A program made the position numbers and the translations under genes. The notes below the pieces were generated by a model, which was given only the letters and a program-made list of their open reading frames with translations, was not told where the DNA came from and made no database searches. Positions 33,556-34,224 of a DNA stretch of 34,224 bases are shown here, in pieces. The stretch spans positions 1-34,224 of the forward strand of contig CALAJP010000144.1 of NCBI GenBank assembly GCA_937922815.1, given 5' to 3'. This stretch comes from an uncultured Saprospiraceae bacterium (GTDB lineage: Bacteria > Bacteroidota > Bacteroidia > Chitinophagales > Saprospiraceae). The stretch's first letter is position 1; each line of letters begins with the position of its first letter.

Positions 33556-33595
33556 TTGGCGTGTTGGGTAATTGGCTTGTTGGCGTATTGGGTAA
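33556..33595 (+). repeat. Short imperfect direct repeat downstream of ribD
   Basis: TTGGCGTGTTGGGTAA (33556-33571) and TTGGCGTATTGGGTAA (33580-33595) differ at one of 16 positions, with related TTGGCTTG between. It is more G-rich than its surroundings. It causes a short open frame at 33535-33747 with a repetitive Leu/Trp/Val peptide that is not a convincing gene. Confidence 0.6.
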
Positions 33596-33763
33596 ATACC
33601 CCATTCGCTAATCAACAAATATTTTTGTTCACATTCAAACACCAAAATAACAGAAAATATCATCTATTAAATAAACGGAGATGTTCAATTTTGTATATTT
33701 TAGCAAAATTCAATAAAAATCGAATTTCGAATCTCTTATTTACTTAAACTTTCAATATTGAAA

Positions 33764-34224
33764 ATGCGACCTTTTTTAAATATTTCAAACCTAATCTTAC
33801 TTTCTATAACTATAATATTATTAAGTAGTTGTGGGGCTAAACAACCTGGAGAAAAAGGGTATCCTAAACGAACAGCTTTGAGTTCAGTGAACGTACTTTC
33901 AGTTGTTTCTGACAAACAGGATTTTACTGGAAATTTATCCGATTCTGTTCTTTACCACTTGGAAGTTCCCTTTCAAATATTACCTCAATACGAACCAACT
34001 TGTGATATTTTGTATTTTTCTTTTGCCGATTTACAAAAGGAGCCTGTTCGTAGAACCCTACGTTCTTATGTGGTATTGGGTGTAATGGAAAACAAAGAGT
34101 CTAAAATCACTCAGATGATTAAATCTGATATCGGGAGCGAAAAACTTCGTACTAAATTAGAAGAAAAGGATATTGCTATTTTTATAGGAAAAGATAAATG
34201 GGCTAGAAACCAAACCGTTATTTA
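33764..34224 (+). CDS. DUF4837 family lipoprotein (partial, C-terminus beyond the right edge)
   Basis: From the ATG at 33764 an open frame of 153 codons runs off the window. The product has a lipoprotein signal (TIILLSSC, Cys23) and the outline of DUF4837: 'SSVNVLSVVSDKQDFTGNLSDSV' near residues 41-63 (where the family has 'vneIlVVmdk.qW.G.vGd'), 'FQILPQYEPTCDILYF' near 72-87 (usual LPQPEP), and 'RRTLRSYVVLGV' near 95-106. The family is confined to Bacteroidota and its function is unknown. Several hallmark residues differ (Phe for Trp, Tyr for Pro), so it is a divergent member. No clear promoter is seen. Confidence 0.78.
   Translation, partial: MRPFLNISNLILLSITIILLSSCGAKQPGEKGYPKRTALSSVNVLSVVSDKQDFTGNLSDSVLYHLEVPFQILPQYEPTCDILYFSFADLQKEPVRRTLRSYVVLGVMENKESKITQMIKSDIGSEKLRTKLEEKDIAIFIGKDKWARNQTVI

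Noticed and set aside
33535-33747. 70-codon open frame overlapping the ribD stop
   Set aside because: The peptide is repetitive (Leu/Trp/Val/Gly) because it crosses the TTGGCGT repeats; no domain and no start signal support it.
33903-34085. 60-codon open frame near the right edge
   Set aside because: It is a shadow frame inside the DUF4837 lipoprotein gene, which has a proper lipoprotein signal and a continuous frame.
1-34224. tRNA, rRNA, transposase, integrase, phage or CRISPR array
   Set aside because: I looked for T-loop-like sequences, terminal inverted repeats with transposase frames, and regularly spaced repeats and found none.

Overview
The window reads as a piece of chromosome from an AT-rich member of the Bacteroidota. 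The signs are a secreted protein with a type IX secretion C-terminal sorting domain, promoters of the TTTG-N20-TAnnTTTG kind, almost no Shine-Dalgarno sequences, and families largely confined to that phylum (HYC_CC_PP, DUF4837, ECF sigma/anti-sigma/DUF4097 operon, bS16 with a long acidic tail). I cannot name the genus. There are no rRNA or tRNA genes, no CRISPR array, no transposase and no prophage that I can see.

Layout. 1-470: the 5' part of an acetyltransferase gene leaving the left edge. 563-2634 (minus): ECF sigma factor, membrane anti-sigma factor, and a secreted DUF4097-like protein, probably one operon. 2830-7228 (minus): an EI24/CysZ-like membrane protein, a small secreted protein, an unrecognised 462-residue protein, ribosomal protein bS16 with a structured leader, and a small outer-membrane barrel. 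7379-9620: a GNAT enzyme (minus) and an ABC permease/ATPase pair (plus). 9623-11863 (minus): DUF1684 and amidohydrolase lipoproteins. 12168-14702: an Lrp/AsnC regulator with an apparent operator, a CARDB-like lipoprotein, and an HtrA-type protease. 14789-19054 (minus): a 1421-residue type IX-secreted protein with Pmp-like GGA(I/L/V) beta-helix repeats followed by about eight Cys/Trp Ig-like modules. 19245-21647: a DMT exporter (minus) and a PlsC-type acyltransferase (plus).

The two most coherent functional modules are adjacent on the plus strand. The first (21693-24469) encodes a Cys-rich HYC_CC_PP protein, an outer-membrane barrel, a secreted tandem HMA metal-binding protein and an NHL-propeller lipoprotein; it ends in a clear terminator and looks like an envelope metal (probably copper) handling set. 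The second (24638-26297) is an HPP-family membrane protein overlapping a flavohemoglobin (nitric oxide dioxygenase). It lies behind a TAnnTTTG box with no -33 element, but with an FNR/CRP-type inverted repeat centred about 42 bp upstream of the predicted start of transcription. That is the layout of an activator-dependent, NO- or oxygen-responsive promoter.

The right part holds a large M14 zinc carboxypeptidase, a TolC-like outer-membrane protein, HemE (minus), an HNH/AP2 DNA-binding protein (minus) facing RibD (plus) across a 281-bp intergenic region rich in inverted repeats, and the beginning of a DUF4837 lipoprotein running off the right edge. Most of the window is housekeeping or envelope biology. 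The parts most worth testing are the NO module, the metal module, the bS16 leader, and the AP2/RibD intergenic region.
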